64,000 nt of DNA, taken from positions 2,604,001 to 2,668,000 of the forward strand of contig NZ_JALRMO010000001.1 of NCBI RefSeq assembly GCF_023276405.1, given 5' to 3'. The first letter of the stretch is position 1, and each line of letters starts with the position of its first letter. This DNA is from Paenibacillus hamazuiensis (lineage in GTDB: Bacteria > Bacillota > Bacilli > Paenibacillales > NBRC-103111). This document shows, piece by piece, positions 16,783-26,877 of this stretch. A model generated the notes under the pieces. It was not told where the DNA came from, ran no database searches, and saw only the letters and a list, made by a program, of their open reading frames with translations. The translations under genes were made by a program, and so were the position numbers.

Positions 16783-18153
16783 TTATCGTATGATGAAAGT
16801 TGCATCTCTGCGGTCCAAATCGCTGGAAACCGCTTCGCTATAAAGCAAGCTATTGCGATGTCTGATGTATCTGCCGGGGAAATTATAGGATTCGAAGGAT
16901 GCCAGATTGCTGTCGGCAAGCCCCGGTACTTTATAGAAGGTTGCATCGGCCAGGTACAAAGCATTGTTGCTGTACGGTTCCCGCCATATCTCCCCGTTCT
17001 TGTGGCGCAGAAATTCACCCGGGAAATTTACGGACTCGAAAGAAATGGCGTTCGGATCCGCCAAGCCCTTCACGATTCTCCATTCCGCATCGGCGGCAGG
17101 GCTGACTCCGGAATCGATTCTCCCCCTGCCGCTCGCGTGGCGGATAAAGGCGTCGCTGATGTTGGAAGCTTCTATCCGATTAACCTTTCCGGCTGTGAAC
17201 GGATTCTTCGTATAGGTCGTGCTGAAATTGCCCAGATTGCTGAAATAATTGGAAATCAGGCTAGCCGGATCCAGGGCCAAGTAACCGCGCGGCACTTTGT
17301 CGTCCTTGTCGTCATAGCCCCATGAAGCATTGGCCATATTGGGCCCCTGCCCGTTGTCTCCATAGTGCGTCCCCCACAGCGCAAAGGTTTGCGGATCAAA
17401 ACGATGGTCCCAAAGACCTTGCGGCGCAAAAATGTCTACAAGCTGATACTTAACGTCCCGGTCATTCCCGCCGGAAGGAACTTCACCTGTGGTTTTGCTC
17501 GGATAGTAAAGCAGGACATCCGTATTGGTATAAAGATTCCCATCCCAAGCTTTAATCCCGTGTCCCTTGGCTTCCTGAAAAATGACCGGATGGTCGTAGC
17601 CGTCGTACGGCAGCATACGTACGGTGCCGTCGATGGTCTCTTGACCGTTCTTCAGGGGACTCCCGGCAGGGGTGAAGGAGAAGAAATCGGTATGGGATAC
17701 GGTGACCATGGCTTCCAGAGTGCCGTAATCGGAACCGTCCTTGCGAACCGACAGAAGAATGCCCTCCGAATCGTTCTCGTGTTGGTCCAACCCGAAGAAA
17801 TCGACATCCGTCCAATCCCGCGGGTGGAAATAATTGTATCCGATGAACCAGTGAGTGCTTGTTTCAACTACGGAATAGTAGGCTTTGCCGATGAGCCGAT
17901 TATGATCAACATGAAGGTTTTCCCAGTTGTTCAGCGTATTCCAGTCACCGTCATAATCAACGGCGGTCAAATAATCCGCCTCATAATCGCTGCTGTCCGT
18001 ATCATGATAATTCAAAGGGGCCCAGCGGTACGCAAGGTCCAGGTCGCTGACGGCAGCGTGAGCATTTTTCGGCAGCGCCACAGCCCCCGGGAACAACAAA
18101 GTTAGCATAAGTACAACCAAGGCAAAATTTCTAAACATAACATTTAATTTCAT
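16783..18153 (-). CDS. Secreted protein, Vps62-like N-terminal region plus AbfB (CBM42) domain
   Basis: 456 residues. A signal peptide (FALVVLMLTLLFPGAVAL, cleaved near AHA) leads into about 290 residues rich in His/Asp motifs (DLAYRWAPLNYHDTDSS, TEASTHWF-like, HENDSEGILLSV, KGHGIKAWDG). These resemble Vps62/DUF946-type proteins. Residues about 320-456 form an AbfB arabinofuranose-binding domain, with repeats such as ISFESVNFPGEFLRHKNGEI and LASFESYNFPGRYIRHRNS. It probably binds or acts on arabinose-containing glycans outside the cell. It follows the ABC uptake operon in the same direction. ATG chosen at 18153, about 11 bases after AAAGGAG. Confidence 0.8.
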   Translation of the reverse strand: MKLNVMFRNFALVVLMLTLLFPGAVALPKNAHAAVSDLDLAYRWAPLNYHDTDSSDYEADYLTAVDYDGDWNTLNNWENLHVDHNRLIGKAYYSVVETSTHWFIGYNYFHPRDWTDVDFFGLDQHENDSEGILLSVRKDGSDYGTLEAMVTVSHTDFFSFTPAGSPLKNGQETIDGTVRMLPYDGYDHPVIFQEAKGHGIKAWDGNLYTNTDVLLYYPSKTTGEVPSGGNDRDVKYQLVDIFAPQGLWDHRFDPQTFALWGTHYGDNGQGPNMANASWGYDDKDDKVPRGYLALDPASLISNYFSNLGNFSTTYTKNPFTAGKVNRIEASNISDAFIRHASGRGRIDSGVSPAADAEWRIVKGLADPNAISFESVNFPGEFLRHKNGEIWREPYSNNALYLADATFYKVPGLADSNLASFESYNFPGRYIRHRNSLLYSEAVSSDLDRRDATFIIR

Positions 18154-18288
18154 GCTTGAATTCACTCCTTTTCCATAAAAAGGTTGTTTTATGCCTTAGC
18201 CAAGATGAAGCATAACGAGTCGTCGCAGCATCGTGAAGCTTAAGCCCTTACAATACCAGCGGGCATCACCCCCTTTCACGGCGAATCG

Positions 18289-18996
18289 TTACTTGGAGTT
18301 TGCGGCAGCCCCTCCGCTTATGATCTCATCCTCGCAGCCCAGCTCCCGCAAACAATCCAGAATGCGAACCGGAATATTTCGCCATAGCTCCGGCCAACTT
18401 ACGTACAAACTATCTTCAAGTACGTATTTGTTGAAAATCATCGAAGGGATAAAAGCTTTTGTGCGCAAATATTGCTCTACCCGCCGATTAATCAAGGGGG
18501 TCGATTCGAGTCTCCCTTTGAGCACATCGGTAATGATCATACCGTGAGTTCCGGCATCTCTAGAGGTGCAGGTAACGAGATTGGGCAGTAATTGAAAGTA
18601 ATCCGGATGAGGCATAAAAGCATGCTTTCCGGGCTGCGAGTACAGCTTCACCTGATTCCCTTCCAAATTGCTGCGGTCCTTAAGCAAACCTTTGAAAAAG
18701 CTTCCGTGGAAGCTGGCCTCGCAGTCCAGCACCTCGCCGCTCTCCCCTACATAAATCCACACATGCTCCAATTCGTAAAGATGCTGAATATCATAATCCC
18801 AGTAGATGGCGTACTCCATGATCGTCCTCAGGGGCGCACCGTCCCATTCAAACACCCTGCGAAAGGAGGCTGAAGCTTCGCCGGGTACATAATGGGAAAT
18901 GCCGACCATGACCGGGAAGAAAGGTTCCCTTTCGTCGAAGTAAATCAAGGGGGCGTATGTTTTCGCCAATTCAAAATTGATTTCCATAGAGTTCAT
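18289..18996 (-). CDS. Conserved hypothetical protein, Vps62-like pattern
   Basis: 235 residues, no signal peptide. The pattern LAKTYAPLIYFDEREPFFP, YELEHVWIYVGESGEVLD, CEASFHGS and LYSQPGKHAFMPHP recalls the Vps62/DUF946 arrangement in which Glu-His and Gly-Lys-His motifs recur, but identity is not certain. The upstream 53 codons of the open frame lack a start signal; the ATG at 18996 has GAGAGGAAG six bases upstream. It sits 44 bases after oppF in the same direction and so is probably part of the uptake operon. It shares its likely fold with the AbfB protein downstream. Confidence 0.7.
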   Translation of the reverse strand: MNSMEINFELAKTYAPLIYFDEREPFFPVMVGISHYVPGEASASFRRVFEWDGAPLRTIMEYAIYWDYDIQHLYELEHVWIYVGESGEVLDCEASFHGSFFKGLLKDRSNLEGNQVKLYSQPGKHAFMPHPDYFQLLPNLVTCTSRDAGTHGMIITDVLKGRLESTPLINRRVEQYLRTKAFIPSMIFNKYVLEDSLYVSWPELWRNIPVRILDCLRELGCEDEIISGGAAANSK

Positions 18997-19040
18997 ACGG
19001 ATCTTCCTCTCTTTGAGAATAATCGTTTCTCGTATACCGT

Positions 19041-20048
19041 TTATACTCCCCTTAGCTGCAGCTCGGAAGCGAAGTGACAGGCTGCATAATGCCCGGGGGC
19101 GATCTCCTGCAGTTCCGGCGCGCTGACCGCGCATTGCTCTTTCCGATAAGGGCATCGGGTATGAAAGGCACAGCCTGAAGGGGGGTTCGCCGGATTCGGC
19201 ACCTCGCCCTTTAAGATGATCCGCTCATTTTTCACACCCGGTTCAGGCTTCGGTACGGCGGACAGCAAAGCTTCGGTGTACGGATGCTTCGGCGCGGCAT
19301 ATAGAGAATCGGTATTAGCCAGCTCTACGATTTTTCCCAGGTACATGACTCCTACGCGGCTTGAAATATGCTCGACGACAGATAAATTATGGGATATAAA
19401 CAAATAAGAAATTTGAAACTCGTCCTGCAAGTCGCTCAGCAGGTTAATAATTTGCGCCTGAATGGATACATCCAAAGCCGAAACGGCCTCATCGCATACG
19501 ATCAGCCTCGGCTGACTAACCAGCGCGCGGGCTATGCTGATGCGCTGACGTTGTCCCCCTGAAAACGCATGGGGATAACGTCTCAAATAAGAAACGTTAA
19601 GTCCCGTCTTCTCTGCGAAATAACGCACCCGTTCGTCGATTTCCGATTTGCTGAGCTTTCCAAGGGCGGCAAGGGGCTCGCTAATAATGTCGTACACGGT
19701 CATCCGCGGATCGAGCGAAGAGTACGGATTTTGAAATATCATTTGGATATCTCTGCGGTACTCCTTGTACTCAGCCCCTTGTATCCGCAAGAAGTCCACT
19801 ATGCGCCCCCCTTCCGTATGATAGAGGACTTCCCCGGAGGTAGCGTCGATGCCGCGGACAATGCAACGGCCTAAAGTCGATTTGCCGCAGCCGGACTCCC
19901 CGACCAGGCCAAGAGTTTCTCCTTTGCCGATGCCGAAAGAAACGCCGGATACCGCTTTTACCGTCGCTTTCGTCGTTTGGCCGAACCAACCGGATTGAAT
20001 TTTGAAGTGTTTGGTTAATTGTTTGACCTCTATAACGGTTTTGGACAT
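19041..20048 (-). CDS. Oligopeptide/oligosaccharide ABC transporter ATPase (OppF-like)
   Basis: 335 residues, one of two ATPases that power solute uptake with the permeases at 21155-23301. Walker [13 protein letters not shown], signature [15 protein letters not shown], Walker [13 protein letters not shown] and the C-terminal oligo_HPY segment with a Cys cluster ([14 protein letters not shown]), which may hold an iron-sulfur cluster. It begins a few bases before the end of the OppD gene (20030-21109), so the two overlap and are co-translated. Confidence 0.95.
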   Translation of the reverse strand: MSKTVIEVKQLTKHFKIQSGWFGQTTKATVKAVSGVSFGIGKGETLGLVGESGCGKSTLGRCIVRGIDATSGEVLYHTEGGRIVDFLRIQGAEYKEYRRDIQMIFQNPYSSLDPRMTVYDIISEPLAALGKLSKSEIDERVRYFAEKTGLNVSYLRRYPHAFSGGQRQRISIARALVSQPRLIVCDEAVSALDVSIQAQIINLLSDLQDEFQISYLFISHNLSVVEHISSRVGVMYLGKIVELANTDSLYAAPKHPYTEALLSAVPKPEPGVKNERIILKGEVPNPANPPSGCAFHTRCPYRKEQCAVSAPELQEIAPGHYAACHFASELQLRGV

Positions 20049-21109
20049 TCGGAGTCACCTGTTTCTTCGGTTAGATTGTCAATTGAATGTTTATGTCCGT
20101 CAGCGTACAGAAAGCATCTGACCGTGTGGTCCGAAGAGAGCCGGGTTATCGGGGCCTCCCGCCGATCGCAGAGACCGGGAATCCGTTCCTTGCACCGGTC
20201 GTAAAAACCGCAGATGGGCGGCAAATCGATCGGTACCGGAACCGTTCCTTCGATGGATTCCAACCGCTTTTGCTTCTTGCCGATCTTCGGGACCGATCCG
20301 ATGAGACCTTTCGTATACGGGTGCATCGGACGGGAGAAAATGTCGCTTACTGAAGCTTTCTCGACGATTTTGCCAAGGTACATGACGGCAACCTCATCGC
20401 ACATTTCCGCCACCGTAGCCAAATCGTGGGTGATGAACAGCATCGCCATTCCAAATTCCTGCTGCAGCTCCTTCATCAGCTCCAGCACCTGGGCTTGAAT
20501 CGTTACATCCAGCGCAGTCGTCGGCTCATCCGCGATGAGCAGATCAGGCCGGCATGACAATGCCATTGCGATCATAATCCGCTGCATCATCCCCCCCGAG
20601 AATTCGTGGGGGTACCGGTTCATGGCTCTTTCCGGATCCGGGATACCGACAAGTCACAACATATGTACACAGATCGATTCGGCCGCTTTGCGCTGTTTCT
20701 CGCGGTGAGTCCTTACCATCTCGATCATTTGATTCCCAATCGTATAAAGGGGAGAAAATGCGGCCATCGGCTCCTGAAAAATCATCGCAATTTTACCGCC
20801 GCGGATGGAGCGCAGCTCTTTGCTTTTTCTGCCAAGCCGAACCAGGTCCACCGGCTGTTCCCCTTTTTGATGCAGCAGTATATTTCCGGAACAAACAAAA
20901 CCTTTCGGCTGAATGTTCAAAATCGCTTTACCGGTCATGCTTTTTCCGCAACCGGATTCGCCGACAAGTCCGAGAGTTCTGCCTTTGGCTACGGTGAAAT
21001 CCACACCGTCAACGGCTTTCAGAAGCCCGCCTTCCGTTTGCTGGTAAACCTTCACGTTGTTAAGCTCCAGCAAAGTTTGCTGAGAAATTTGGATTTCAGA
21101 GTTTGTCAT
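20030..21109 (-). pseudogene. OppD-like ABC ATPase interrupted by one in-frame TGA
   Basis: The reading frame runs from an ATG (after GCGAGGAA) for 359 codons in one phase, except for a single TGA at 20654-20656. The N-terminal part has Walker A ([17 protein letters not shown]) and the Q loop (MIFQEP). The part after the stop continues without a gap ([25 protein letters not shown]) through signature, Walker B ([12 protein letters not shown]) and the oligo_HPY end. No other lesion is visible, so this is a fresh nonsense change, a readthrough site or a sequence error. The stop is followed by C (UGA-C), a leaky context. An internal ATG at 20623 would make only the C-terminal part. Confidence 0.88.
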
Positions 21110-21154
21110 GGGACCAGTTCCTCGCAGATTGAGATGAAATTTCACAAACAGCAA

Positions 21155-22303
21155 CTATTTATATGGGTCTGCCGCGTCGCGGAGTCCGTCACCGAAGAAA
21201 TTGAAGGCCAGTACCGTAGCAATGATAAAACCGAGGGGAATCAATTTCCACGGATATAAAGCCACATTTTGTATTTGCTGCGCTTCCTGGATAAGTACGC
21301 CCCAGCTTGTTGCCGGAGATCGGATGCCAAGTCCGAGAAAACTCATCGCCGTCTCTCCGAGAATCATAGCCGGTACTGCCAAAGTTATGCTGACCAGCAG
21401 GTAGCTCATAAAACCTGGGACCATATGTCTGGTAATAATTTTCATGCTGCCGACTCCGGCTATTTTGGCTGCCATGATATAATCTTCGTTTTTCAGGGAA
21501 ATGAACTTGCTTCGAACGGTCCGGGCAAGCCCCGTCCATTCGATAAACGAAAGAATAATCGTAATGTAAAAGAACATGGTGACTACCGGGATCTCGGGCG
21601 GTATCGCTGCGGAAAGCGCCATCCATAGAGGAAGCGTCGGAAACGAACGGATGATTTCAATGACACGTTGAATGACCGAATCGATCCAACCCCCGAAGTA
21701 GCCGGACACGGCACCGATCGTCACCCCTAAAATCATACTGATCAATACCCCTGCCAGCGGAATGGTCAGTGAAATTTGACTGCCGAGAAGAACTCTGGAG
21801 AACAGATCTCTGCCCATGCTGTCCGTACCGAACAAAAAGAACTGTCCCGGCTGCTCGACCCCGAACAAGTGATTGTCGGAAGGAATCAATCCGAGAATCC
21901 GGTACGATTCGCCCTTCACCATAAATCGCAAGGGGTAACGTTTGGTCCGATCCTCTTCATATATTTTCCGCAACGTTTCCGGGTCCCGCGTGCTTTTTAT
22001 ACCGTAAACAAACGGCCTCCCGTGAATTCGCCCCTCCTCATCCATCATGTGAAGCCGGGTCGGAGGCATATTGACGTATTTTCCATCATAACTGGTCAAG
22101 CCTTGAGGAGACAGGAACGGAGCGAAGATAGCTCCCAGATACAAGAAAAAGAGGACGAACATGCTGATGCGGGCCAGCTTATGGTTTCTAAGCTTACGCA
22201 GCATGAGCCTCCACTGCGAGGCCATATAGTAGCTGTCGTCCAACTCGTTCCTTTTGCTTGCAAATATAAACCTCTTGAAAGTAGGAGAAAGATTGATTTT
22301 CAT
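21155..22303 (-). CDS. ABC transporter permease (OppC-like)
   Basis: 382 residues, inner-membrane permease. An N-terminal transmembrane helix (ISMFVLFFLYLGAIFAPFL) is followed by a large external insert (FGTDSMGRDLFSRVLLG motif at its end) and five helices in the BPD_transp_1 domain, with the EAA-type loop (EDYIMAAKIAGVGSMKIITRH, matching EAA-G-I) that docks onto the ATPases. ATG at 22303 follows AAAAGGAACGGG. The operon neighbours are oppB 14 bases upstream and the OppD pseudogene downstream. Confidence 0.93.
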   Translation of the reverse strand: MKINLSPTFKRFIFASKRNELDDSYYMASQWRLMLRKLRNHKLARISMFVLFFLYLGAIFAPFLSPQGLTSYDGKYVNMPPTRLHMMDEEGRIHGRPFVYGIKSTRDPETLRKIYEEDRTKRYPLRFMVKGESYRILGLIPSDNHLFGVEQPGQFFLFGTDSMGRDLFSRVLLGSQISLTIPLAGVLISMILGVTIGAVSGYFGGWIDSVIQRVIEIIRSFPTLPLWMALSAAIPPEIPVVTMFFYITIILSFIEWTGLARTVRSKFISLKNEDYIMAAKIAGVGSMKIITRHMVPGFMSYLLVSITLAVPAMILGETAMSFLGLGIRSPATSWGVLIQEAQQIQNVALYPWKLIPLGFIIATVLAFNFFGDGLRDAADPYK

Positions 22304-22317
22304 AGTCCCGTTCCTTT

Positions 22318-23301
22318 TCAGTAACGAATTCTCGGGTCCAGCCAAGCTAATAAAATATCCGATATTAGCGTCCCCAGTATAATCAGTACGGTCATAAACA
22401 AGAGCCACGCCCCGGCCAAATACATGTCCTGACTAAGAAGCGCCTTGTACATGACGGGTCCTTGCGTAGGCAGATTCAGGACGATGGCCGTAATGGTGGA
22501 GCCCGTTAAGATCGATTCGAGCGACCAACCGATGGTACTGACCATCGGATTAATCGCCGCGCGGGTCGGATATTTCAGTAAAATACGACGTTCCGACAAT
22601 CCCTTGGACTGCGCGGTGACAACATAAGGCTGATTCATCTCGTCCAGCATTTGTCCGCGCATAATCCGGATAAGTCCGCAAGTGCCGCCAAGGCCGATCA
22701 CAATGATCGGGATGACCATATGCTTGAGCAAATCGAGCAGTTTGCCGAAGCTCCAGCCGCCCTCCAGAAACTCCGGGGATACGAGACCGAGCAAGGGATC
22801 GCCGAACGTATAGTAGGAAGAAATCATCAATATAATCGCCAGCAGGAAGCCGGGGGTTGCCATTCCGAGAAATCCGATAAAACTGAACAAATAATCGCCG
22901 AAGGAATACTGCCTGACCGCGCTGTAAATACCGATTGGAATGGCTACGCAATAAGTGAAAAACATCGTAATCAACGAGACGAAAATCGTGATGCCCAGCC
23001 TTTCCTGGATGATGGACAGAACGGGACGATTAAATGAATACGAATATCCGAAATCCCCCTTGGTGATAATCCCCTTCATCCAATCGTAATACTGAACCAA
23101 CATCGGCTTGTCCAAGCCGTAGGTCGCCCTCATTTCGGCGATTTGCTGGGAAGTTACCGTTTCGCCGCTTTGCGACATATCCGCGACCATTCGGCTTACG
23201 AAATCTCCCGGCGGCAATTGAATGATGAAAAAAATAATAATAGATACCAGTATAACAATCGGAATCATTAACAGAAGTCTTCGAAGAATGTATTGCAGCA
23301 T
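22318..23301 (-). CDS. ABC transporter permease (OppB-like)
   Basis: 327 residues. The typical DppB/OppB start MLQYILRRLLLMIPIVILVSIIIF is followed by six transmembrane helices and the EAA-like loop (YVVTAQSKGLSERRILLKY). The ATG at 23301 follows AAGGAGAAAGAGC; the open frame extends 15 codons further without a ribosome site. Second gene of the uptake operon, between the solute-binding lipoprotein and OppC. Confidence 0.93.
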   Translation of the reverse strand: MLQYILRRLLLMIPIVILVSIIIFFIIQLPPGDFVSRMVADMSQSGETVTSQQIAEMRATYGLDKPMLVQYYDWMKGIITKGDFGYSYSFNRPVLSIIQERLGITIFVSLITMFFTYCVAIPIGIYSAVRQYSFGDYLFSFIGFLGMATPGFLLAIILMISSYYTFGDPLLGLVSPEFLEGGWSFGKLLDLLKHMVIPIIVIGLGGTCGLIRIMRGQMLDEMNQPYVVTAQSKGLSERRILLKYPTRAAINPMVSTIGWSLESILTGSTITAIVLNLPTQGPVMYKALLSQDMYLAGAWLLFMTVLIILGTLISDILLAWLDPRIRY

Positions 23302-23406
23302 GCTCTTTCTCCTTCCCGGAAACCCGCCTGTATCCGAAATGTCCATCAGGAGAGCCGCAATGGAAAGCTATTCCTTCCATTGCGGCTTATCGTCCCTGTG
23401 GAAAAT

Positions 23407-25461
23407 TTATTGCTTGATGAAAAATTGCGCCGGGTGAGCATGACCCAGATTCCGGAATTCATCGGCATCGATGAGCTCTTTAGGTATATTTCGCATGTTG
23501 TTGCTTGCGACTACCATGGTAGGCAGCGCGCTTGTAAAACCGAGGAGCCATTGATTTTTCCGGTGGAGCTTGATAATTTCCTCGCTCCATTTGTTGATGT
23601 CCTCTTGATTGGTGGAGGCGCGCAGCTTGTCCCAGGATTGTTGAAGGGCCAGAATATCGCCTTCCGGTTTAATTCCTTTTTTGCCGTTGGAAGCGTAATA
23701 CACTCCGTATTGCCCGTACCAAGGGAACCCTTCCCGATAAGGGACGATTTCGTCCGGGCGCAGCGGTACATCAATCATGAAAACATCTCTCGTAAACGCC
23801 ATCAAATCGTTGGAGAACGTCATATCGGTCATCAATGATTCGTCAACTACTTTAATAACCGTTTTCAGCCCGATTTGTTCGAAATAGTTTTTCAACAACT
23901 CTTCCAGCTTATCTTTGTTGGCGTCTCCCTTATCGGCATGATGGAACACAAGAGTCAACTCGGAGCCGTCCGCAAAGGTCCTGTATTTCTTGGCGGCATC
24001 CCATTTCAAGCCGATTTCGTCCAGCAGCTTGTTCGCCCTGCCCTGATCGAACTTCGCCCATTGATCCGCCCAACCTTCCTGGTAGTGTGGAAGCCCTTTC
24101 GGCACGGAAGATTGAATCGGGTCGGCCAGTCCGGCTGTAATGATTTGGGAGATTTGCTCCCTGTCTACGGCAACGGAGAGCGCCTCTCTGAAGCGAATAT
24201 CCTGAAACAGGGTGCGGTACTTCTCATCCTTGTAAGTTTGATTCAATTGAAGACCCGTGCTCGACCAGTTGGCGGTTGCCCAGCGCAGCACGCGGTAATT
24301 ACCTTTGGCCTCGTTTTCCTTCAGCACGGTATAATTGGAGAAATCCGATCCTGAGAATGTAGTGAGATTCGTTTCTCCGGACATGGCCTTCAGCAAAAAG
24401 TGGCTTTTGTCTGCGATTTTGTCTGCGACCAAGCGATCTATGTACGGCAGCTGCTGACCTTTGGAATCGGTTTTCCAATAATACGGATTCCGTTCCATAA
24501 CAAAGCGCTGATCCCGCGGATCGTTTTTGGCAACCCAAGGTCGCAGGGTCGGTCTGTCGGGCCACAGCCAGTAATAGTAGCCTGTCCATTGTCCCAAGCT
24601 GGCCACGTCTCCGAAGCCGCGTTTCTTCGCTTCCTGAAGAGCCTGCTCTTCGCCGATAAATTCCGGCAATATCGTCTTGTAATAGTGAGCCGGCGCGAAG
24701 AACCATTTGTTGTCGATGGCCAGTCTTTTCAGGAATAGAGGATGGGGATATTTGAAAGTGACTTTAAAGCTGTAGTCGTCAATCTTCGTCACTTCGCCCC
24801 GTACACGCTCTCCGGATACCGGGTCTACCGAATAGTAACAATCGTATAATTCCTTGCCGAACGTTTTGGGGATGAGCATATGCTCCCAGTAGAACAGCAC
24901 ATCGTCAGCCGTGAAAGGTTTACCGTCCGACCATTTCATGCCTTTGCGCAAATAAATCTTGTATTCTGTCGAATCCTTGTTGACGTCGTAGCCTTTGGCC
25001 ACGTTAGGTTCCACGTCTTTTCCGTCTTTCGTAAACCGGAACAACGATTCTTCCGTCGGTTTTCCGACAGCCCACTTGTCGTCAATGCCCTGCCAGGCCA
25101 TCTTCCAATCGCCGCCGTATTGACCAATCTCTTCGACGACAGGCTCGATCATAATGTCTTCCTTGGCAGGAAGTCTCTCCTCTACTGCAGGCAGCGCACC
25201 CGACTGTACGAGCTTTTTGAGCGTAGGAGCTTCCTGAAGTGTCGTGATCGTCGCGATGCTGCTTTTGTTCCCCTGGCTCCCTTGATTTCCTTGCATTCCT
25301 TGGTTACCGGTCTTCCCGGCTTCCGGATTTAGGTTATTGCTTCCTGATGCTTCCGAGGCTGCTGTTTGTTTGGCAGTTTCATTGCTGCTGCCGTTGCAGG
25401 CGGCCAGGAAAGAAGCCAGTAATACAAGTACCATAAGCACAATGGGGATCTTTCTGCGCAA
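23407..25461 (-). CDS. ABC transporter solute-binding lipoprotein (family 5, large)
   Basis: 684 residues. A lipoprotein signal (VLMVLVLLASFLAAC) anchors it at the outer face of the membrane, followed by an Asn/Gln/Gly-rich linker (QGMQGNQGSQGNKSS) and a family 5 binding domain (KIYLRKGMKWSDGKPFTADDV, ERNPYYWKTDSKGQQLPYIDR). This large version is common in Paenibacillus-type carbohydrate loci, so oligosaccharides are as likely as peptides. It is the first gene of the operon, controlled from the region 25462-25728 that also contains long inverted repeats, and it lies beside a GntR/LacI regulator. Confidence 0.93.
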   Translation of the reverse strand: MRRKIPIVLMVLVLLASFLAACNGSSNETAKQTAASEASGSNNLNPEAGKTGNQGMQGNQGSQGNKSSIATITTLQEAPTLKKLVQSGALPAVEERLPAKEDIMIEPVVEEIGQYGGDWKMAWQGIDDKWAVGKPTEESLFRFTKDGKDVEPNVAKGYDVNKDSTEYKIYLRKGMKWSDGKPFTADDVLFYWEHMLIPKTFGKELYDCYYSVDPVSGERVRGEVTKIDDYSFKVTFKYPHPLFLKRLAIDNKWFFAPAHYYKTILPEFIGEEQALQEAKKRGFGDVASLGQWTGYYYWLWPDRPTLRPWVAKNDPRDQRFVMERNPYYWKTDSKGQQLPYIDRLVADKIADKSHFLLKAMSGETNLTTFSGSDFSNYTVLKENEAKGNYRVLRWATANWSSTGLQLNQTYKDEKYRTLFQDIRFREALSVAVDREQISQIITAGLADPIQSSVPKGLPHYQEGWADQWAKFDQGRANKLLDEIGLKWDAAKKYRTFADGSELTLVFHHADKGDANKDKLEELLKNYFEQIGLKTVIKVVDESLMTDMTFSNDLMAFTRDVFMIDVPLRPDEIVPYREGFPWYGQYGVYYASNGKKGIKPEGDILALQQSWDKLRASTNQEDINKWSEEIIKLHRKNQWLLGFTSALPTMVVASNNMRNIPKELIDADEFRNLGHAHPAQFFIKQ

Positions 25462-25578
25462 AATCGTTCACCTCGCATAGTAAATAAGTTTCATTGTATT
25501 TTCACGAGGACCATTCAACCCGGAATTGAACAATCCAACGGGAAAATCGGAAGTTTTGGGCTGCCTAAAAAAAGAAAA

Positions 25579-25692
25579 AGCATTCACTAAATCCGTATCA
25601 GCAGCCATTAGCACATATCACCTGACAAAATAAAGATTATTACATGTCAGTGATATATTCAATGGATTGCATCTATAGATTTAGTAAATGCT
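25579..25692. repeat. Nested inverted repeats in the uptake-operon promoter region
   Basis: Outer arms of 15 bp (AGCATTCACTAAATC at 25579-25593 and GATTTAGTAAATGCT at 25678-25692, one mismatch) enclose inner arms (ATCACCTGACA at 25617-25627 and TGTCAGTGAT at 25645-25654). They lie between the regulator gene and the solute-binding gene. They could form an RNA stem at the end of the regulator transcript or be binding sites for the regulator. Confidence 0.6.
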
Positions 25693-25728
25693 GGGTATCC
25701 ATGTTGACGACTCTTTGAAATTGGTTGT

Positions 25729-26877
25729 TCAGGAATGAAGTCTTTTCACAGTATCGCGCTTGATGAGCAGTGTGTCCACTTTAACGGTGACGGCCTTCCC
25801 TTCGGGAGCCGTCAAACGTTTATCCAGCAGTTCCACGGCCGCTTGTCCCAGCGGGCCTGTCGGTTGGCGAACGGTTGTAAGAGGGACGGGCAGTAGGCTT
25901 GCCAGCAATATATCTGAAAAGCCGGCAATGGACAGCTGATCGGGCACTTTTTTCTTCATATGGATTGCAGTGGACAAGCAAGAGGCAGCCAAATAATCGT
26001 CCATGCACATGATAGCGGTCAATGCGGCATTGCCTTGAATGAAGTCTTCCAATTGAGGATTCGCCGCATTCAGGTCGTTCATCATCTCCGAGCAGTTCAG
26101 AAAGAAGTTATAGCTGTTTAAGGGCAGCTTGTGATCCAGCATCGCCTGCAAAAACCCTTTGTACCGGTCCTCCCTGCTGGTCACTCCGTCAAACGGCATG
26201 GAGATAAAGCCTATTTCCTTGTGGCCCATGGCGATTAAATATTCCGTGAGCCGATAGGCGCCCTGAAAATGGTCGTGGTATACGCAATCGATCTCCACTT
26301 CCCGGAAAATCCGATCGATAATAACGAGCGGATAACCCAGCAGCCTCAGCTTCATGACCATTTCGCTGCATGTCTTACGGCCTCTGGGATATAAAATGAT
26401 GCCGTCCATATGATCTTCGTACAGCTCCTGCAGGCTGGAACTCTCATCTTCCTTATCCTTCGTAATTCGCACCAACAGATGATAATGATGTTCTCTGGCC
26501 GCGGCTTCGGTAGATTGAATAATGCGCGAAATGTAGTCATCCAGATTAGGAACAACCAGCGCGATCCTTTTTTTCTTGGGTTTGGCCTGCTTTTCGTTAG
26601 CCAGGGAATGAATCGACTCGTGATCCTGCTTGGCGTAATCTCCAGCGAGAAACGTGCCTCTGCGCGGCAGCCTGTACACGATGCCTTGTTTGGTCAAAGC
26701 CTCCAAAGCCAGCTTTGAGGTCATCCTGCTGACTCCGAACATTTGCGCCAATTCTCCTTCCGACGGCACCGGATCGTGAGGCGCGAGATTTCGAATCCTG
26801 ATCTCTTCTTTGACTTTCTCGGCAATTTGCATATAAAGCAATGATTTTCGTTGAATATCGCCCTGTTGTAGGTTCAT
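25729..26877 (-). CDS. GntR-family regulator with LacI-type ligand domain (AraR-like)
   Basis: 382 residues. A winged helix-turn-helix fills residues 12-80 (PSEGELAQMFGVSRMTSKLALEALTKQGIVYRLPRRGTF). From about 100 on is a periplasmic-binding-protein-like sugar-sensing domain (RIALVVPNLDDYISRII, EIGFISMPFDGVTSREDRYKGF, MCMDDYLAASCL). This architecture is that of AraR, the arabinose repressor, and fits the AbfB-domain protein of the same locus. It probably controls the ABC operon downstream and itself; the regions on both sides share TGATATA-type elements. The ATG at 26877 follows a weak ribosome site. Confidence 0.92.
   Translation of the reverse strand: MNLQQGDIQRKSLLYMQIAEKVKEEIRIRNLAPHDPVPSEGELAQMFGVSRMTSKLALEALTKQGIVYRLPRRGTFLAGDYAKQDHESIHSLANEKQAKPKKKRIALVVPNLDDYISRIIQSTEAAAREHHYHLLVRITKDKEDESSSLQELYEDHMDGIILYPRGRKTCSEMVMKLRLLGYPLVIIDRIFREVEIDCVYHDHFQGAYRLTEYLIAMGHKEIGFISMPFDGVTSREDRYKGFLQAMLDHKLPLNSYNFFLNCSEMMNDLNAANPQLEDFIQGNAALTAIMCMDDYLAASCLSTAIHMKKKVPDQLSIAGFSDILLASLLPVPLTTVRQPTGPLGQAAVELLDKRLTAPEGKAVTVKVDTLLIKRDTVKRLHS

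Noticed and set aside
20654-20656. Selenocysteine at the OppD TGA
   Set aside because: No conserved Cys or Sec position exists there in the ATPase family and no SECIS-like hairpin follows; readthrough or mutation is simpler.
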